Both the position numbers and the translations under genes were made by a program. A stretch of 64,000 nt of DNA. It comes from Amycolatopsis cihanbeyliensis (GTDB lineage: Bacteria; Actinomycetota; Actinomycetes; Mycobacteriales; Pseudonocardiaceae). Shown piece by piece: positions 51,394 to 64,000 of the stretch (its first letter is position 1; each line of letters begins with the position of its first letter). Location of the stretch: positions 62,001 to 126,000 of the forward strand of contig NZ_VFML01000001.1 of NCBI RefSeq assembly GCF_006715045.1, read 5' to 3'. The notes beneath the pieces were generated by a model. That model was not told the origin of the DNA. It ran no database searches and saw only the letters and a list, made by a program, of their open reading frames with translations.

Positions 51394-52580
51394 GTAACGG
51401 CCCGAGTGCGCTTTCCCCGCAACACCGCGAACAGCTCGACGCGCTCGTGGCGGCGCTGCGGGAGTCGCTGCCCACCGGTGACCTTCCCGGTTTCTACCGC
51501 CGGTTCCGCGAGAGCGACCTGCCGTTCGTGCCGGTGCGCGGCGAGCTGGACACCGGGAAGCTGTTCCGGTTCTGCTACGAGGTGCTGCACCGGCTTGGCA
51601 GCGTGTCCCCCGCCGTGGCGCTGGCGGTGGAGAACCACTATTACGTCACTTCCGCGCTGGCGACCTTCCCGGCCGGCGGCGACCCCGTGCTCGACGCCCG
51701 CCGCGACGCGCTACTCGAATCGGTGCGGGACAACCGATGGCTGGTCGCCAACACCAACTCGAAGGTGCACGGCAACAAGCTCGGCGCGGTCGGTACCTAC
51801 GCCAAACCCATGCCCGACGGGTTCGCCGTCAACGGCTCCGCCGCTTACACCTCCCTGGCCACCGAGGGCGATCTGCTGGTGTTCATCACCCAGATCCTCG
51901 ACCAGGGGCCCGGCGTGTTCGCCATCGCGCCGATGCAGGACAACCCGGCCATCGAGATCGGTCCGTACCTTTTCCCCTCGGCGATGCTGGACTCCGACAC
52001 CCGCCGGATCACCTTCCACGACCTGGAACTGCCCGCGGACAGCCAGCTCATCGACCCGGCGAACTCCCATGCGGAACTGCTGTTCGCCTTCGAGATGGCC
52101 TGGCACCAACTGCTGATCCCGGCGCTCTACCTCGGCGGTGCGGCCGGTGCGCTGGAGGAGGTGCGCACGTTCCTGCGCGACACCCAGGGCCGGGACGGCA
52201 AGCCGCTGGCCGAGCTGGACGGCATGGTGATCGACATCGGCAGGCTGGCTATCGACTACCGCAGCGCCTGCCAGGTGTTGCAACGCGCGGGGGAGCGCCT
52301 CGCCGAGGTCAGGCGCATACCGGAGGATGCCGACCTGCTCGCCGCGGCCTCGGCGGAGGCCGGCGTCGCCAAGTACGTCGGCACCCGGCGTGCCGAGGAG
52401 GTGGTGACCGTGGCCCGCCGCATCGTCGGCGCCCGCACCTTCACCGGCGGGCACCTGCTGGAACGACTGTCCCAGGAGATCATGTTCGGCCCCCTCGGCC
52501 CCGAGGTGAGCGCCGTCATCGAACGCCGTCTCGGTACCCGCGCCCTCGACGACCAGTCGTTCCTCAACCCCTGGTGGTGA
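51390..52580 (+). CDS. Acyl-CoA dehydrogenase-like flavoprotein 2
   Basis: A 396-residue acyl-CoA dehydrogenase-fold protein, distant from the copy at 48051. Landmarks: VALAVENHYYVTSALATFPA, ANTNSKVHGNKLGAVGTYAK, NGSAAYTSLATEGDLLVFIT, and a C-terminal region with VARRIVGARTFTGGHLLERL. AAGGAGG stands before the ATG, which overlaps the preceding stop. Two such enzymes could form a heteromer or act at two positions of the acyl chain or amino acid. The substrate is unknown. Confidence 0.82.
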   Translation: MSNGPSALSPQHREQLDALVAALRESLPTGDLPGFYRRFRESDLPFVPVRGELDTGKLFRFCYEVLHRLGSVSPAVALAVENHYYVTSALATFPAGGDPVLDARRDALLESVRDNRWLVANTNSKVHGNKLGAVGTYAKPMPDGFAVNGSAAYTSLATEGDLLVFITQILDQGPGVFAIAPMQDNPAIEIGPYLFPSAMLDSDTRRITFHDLELPADSQLIDPANSHAELLFAFEMAWHQLLIPALYLGGAAGALEEVRTFLRDTQGRDGKPLAELDGMVIDIGRLAIDYRSACQVLQRAGERLAEVRRIPEDADLLAAASAEAGVAKYVGTRRAEEVVTVARRIVGARTFTGGHLLERLSQEIMFGPLGPEVSAVIERRLGTRALDDQSFLNPWW

Positions 52581-52623
52581 CCCCGATCGGCCCCTCGGGG
52601 GTCGTCGTCTGGAGGAAAGTTCT

Positions 52624-54632
52624 ATGCTCGTGCTCGGCTTCAGTGGCGGGCTCAACCGTGTTCACGAGAACCCGTTCCAGCTCCCGCGAGCACTGACCCA
52701 TGACGGTGCCGCGGCCATCGTGCGCGACGGCGAGGTCGTCGCCGCGATCGAGGAGGAACGGCTCAACCGGATCAAGCACTCCAACAAGTTTCCCCGGGAG
52801 AGCATCCAGTTCTGCCTCGACACGGCGGGTGCGACCATCGACGACGTCGACCGGTTCGCCTTCTACGCCACCGAGGAGTACTGCGACGCGCTGCTGGCCC
52901 GGATGTTCCTCACGGTGCCGGAGATGCCCCAGCGTCCCACGGCGCGGGGACTGGTGAGCCACTTGCTTGAGCAGGAGTTCGGTCGCCCGATCGATCCCGC
53001 GAAGATCGACTTCACTCGGCATCACCTGGCGCATGGCGTGAGTGCCACGGCCATGTCCGGCTTCGACCGCAGCCTGCTGCTGGCGATAGACGGCTACGGC
53101 GACTTCCTCTCCGGCCTTGTCGGCACCGCCGACGGCGCGAGCGTCACCGAGATCGCCAGCTTCCCGCAGCGCAAGTCGCTGGGCCTGCTCTATCTCGACG
53201 TGATCCAGTTCGTCGGCTACAAGCAGTTCGACGAGTACAAGGTCATGGGCCTGGCGCCCTACGGGGACCCGTCCGTGTACCGGGACCTGTTGCGCGAGAT
53301 CTACCAGCTGCTGCCGGGCGGGGACTACGAGCTGGATCTGGACCGCATCGTCCCGGCGCTGCTGCCCGCGATCGAGGTGCGCAAGAAGGGCCAGCCGTTC
53401 ACCCAGCAGCACAAGGATCTCTCCGCCGCGCTGCAGGAGGCGCTGGAGACCATCGTGCTGCACGTACTCGCCCACCACAGGGAGACCACCGGGCTCACCA
53501 AGCTCGCCATGGCCGGCGGTGTCGCGCTGAACTGCACCATGAACGGCAAGATCGCCGAGTCCGGGATGTTCGATGACCTGTTCGTCCAGCCGGCCGCACA
53601 CGACGCGGGCTGCGCGCTGGGCGCCGCGTTGCTCGTCTCGGACGAGCACGGCAAACCGGCCCCGCGCCGGCCGCTTCGGCATGTCTACTGGGGCACCGAC
53701 ATCGGCGAGGAGGCCGCGATCAAGCGTGAGCTGGAGGGCTGGTGCAACTTCCTCAGCTTCGACCGGATGCCCGATGTGACGCTGAGCGCGGCGGTGTGGC
53801 TGGCCAAGGGATCGGTGATCGGCTGGGTGCAGGGCCGGTCCGAGTTCGGGCCGCGCGCCCTCGGCCACCGCAGCATCCTGGCCGACCCGCGCCCCGCGGC
53901 CAACCGCGAGCGGGTCAACCAGGTGGTCAAGAAGCGGGAGGGTTACCGGCCGTTCGCACCGTCGGTGTTGGAGGAGGACGCCCGCGACTATTTCGAGCTG
54001 CCGTCGGGTACCGACAGCTACCCGTTCATGATCACCGTGTTCCCGGTGAAGGAGGACAAGCGCAGCCTGCTGCCCGCGGTGACGCATGTCGACGGTTCCG
54101 CGCGCCCGCAGACGGTCTCCCGCGAGGTCAGCCCGCGTTACTGGGAGCTGATCAACGTCTTCCGGCGGCTGACCGGTGTTCCGGTTCTGCTCAACACCTC
54201 CTTCAACAACAACGTCGAGCCGATCGTGGACTCGGTGGAGGACGCGATCGTCTCGTTCCTGACCACCGAGCTGGACTGCCTGGTGATCGGTGACTTCGTG
54301 GCCCGCAGGATCGAACCGCGCCAGCAGGACTGGCTGGGCCTGCACATCTCGCTGCTGCCGCATATCCGGCTCCAGCAGACCAAGGGGCACACCGGCCCGG
54401 CCGAGGTGACCATCACCGCCGAGCTGCGCACCACCTACGACGCCCGCTTCAGCCACCCGCTGTCCGAACGCCTGGCGACCCTGCTGATGGGCCTGCACGG
54501 CGAGCGACCGGTGGGAGAGCTGTTCGCCGACGAGCCCGCGGACAACCTTCCCGTGCTGCTGAAAGAACTGGTCGAGCTGTGGGAGCTGCGGCTGATCCGG
54601 CTGCGCCCGGTGGCGGGCAGGGGGGAGAGTCG

Positions 54633-54636
<4 letters not shown>
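52624..54636 (+). CDS. NodU/CmcH-family carbamoyltransferase with intact motifs
   Basis: A 670-residue carbamoyltransferase. HHLAH (near 132), AMAGGVALNCTMNG (near 297), GRSEFGPRALGHRSILADPR (near 404) and LNTSFNNNVEPIVDS match the active family (TobZ, CmcH, NodU). Both this protein and its paralogue share the N-terminal EEERLNRIKHSNKFP, so they arose by duplication. The C-terminal extension of about 90 residues resembles a small winged-helix or PqqD-like domain. It probably adds a carbamoyl group to a hydroxyl or amine of the lipopeptide. AGGAAAG precedes the ATG; it overlaps the NRPS gene by ATGA. Confidence 0.9.

Positions 54637-64000
<9,364 letters not shown>

Overview
The window is high-GC actinomycete DNA, probably from the order Pseudonocardiales or a relative. 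The grounds are modular type I PKS and NRPS genes, GTG/TTG starts, ATGA-coupled operons, DmdR/IdeR-type iron boxes and a DddA-like toxin/Imm1 remnant. No tRNA, rRNA, transposase, CRISPR array or replication origin was recognised.

Layout. (1) 3-8546: 3' end of a type I PKS gene (AT-DH-KR-ACP, then KS-AT-DH-KR-ACP and a C-terminal docking tail), closed by a hairpin. (2) 8590-16863: a hexitol (mannitol/sorbitol type) locus. A minus-strand operon runs DeoR regulator, PTS IICB, PTS IIA, zinc alcohol dehydrogenase. The divergent plus-strand operon carries an ABC sugar-binding lipoprotein, two permeases and an inositol-monophosphatase-like enzyme. Two identical 14-bp palindromes lie in the divergent region. 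(3) 17092-18120: a secreted HAF-repeat protein. (4) 18.2-20.6 kb: broken genes (aceE 3' fragment, frameshifted CocE/NonD hydrolase, an orphan gene end before a 48-bp perfect palindrome).

(5) 20.8-44.8 kb: a catecholate siderophore cluster with three iron-box-like sites. The first transcription unit makes and activates 2,3-dihydroxybenzoate (isochorismatase, DAHP synthase, DHB dehydrogenase, isochorismate synthase, DHB-AMP ligase, free aryl carrier protein) and ends with a siderophore-interacting reductase. The second is a FepBDGC-type importer. The third is a 3480-residue NRPS (C-A-PCP-E-C-A-PCP-E-C) plus an MFS exporter. The NRPS ends in a condensation domain and has no thioesterase. Between units two and three sits a broken DddA-like deaminase toxin with an intact Imm1-like immunity gene. 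(6) 44.9-47.1 kb: an MBL-fold protein, a DUF2795 protein and more gene fragments (UDP-glucose dehydrogenase, AI-2E transporter, HAD phosphatase).

(7) 48.05 kb to the window end: a second, separate NRPS system. Two acyl-CoA-dehydrogenase-like genes alternate with two NodU/CmcH carbamoyltransferase paralogues. They lead by ATGA overlap into a FAAL-ACP-C-A-PCP-C-A-PCP-C megasynthetase that runs off the window. The second A domain carries a signature nearly identical to the beta-alanine code. The first carbamoyltransferase has lost two family motifs that its sister keeps. This cassette is the best candidate for undescribed chemistry.
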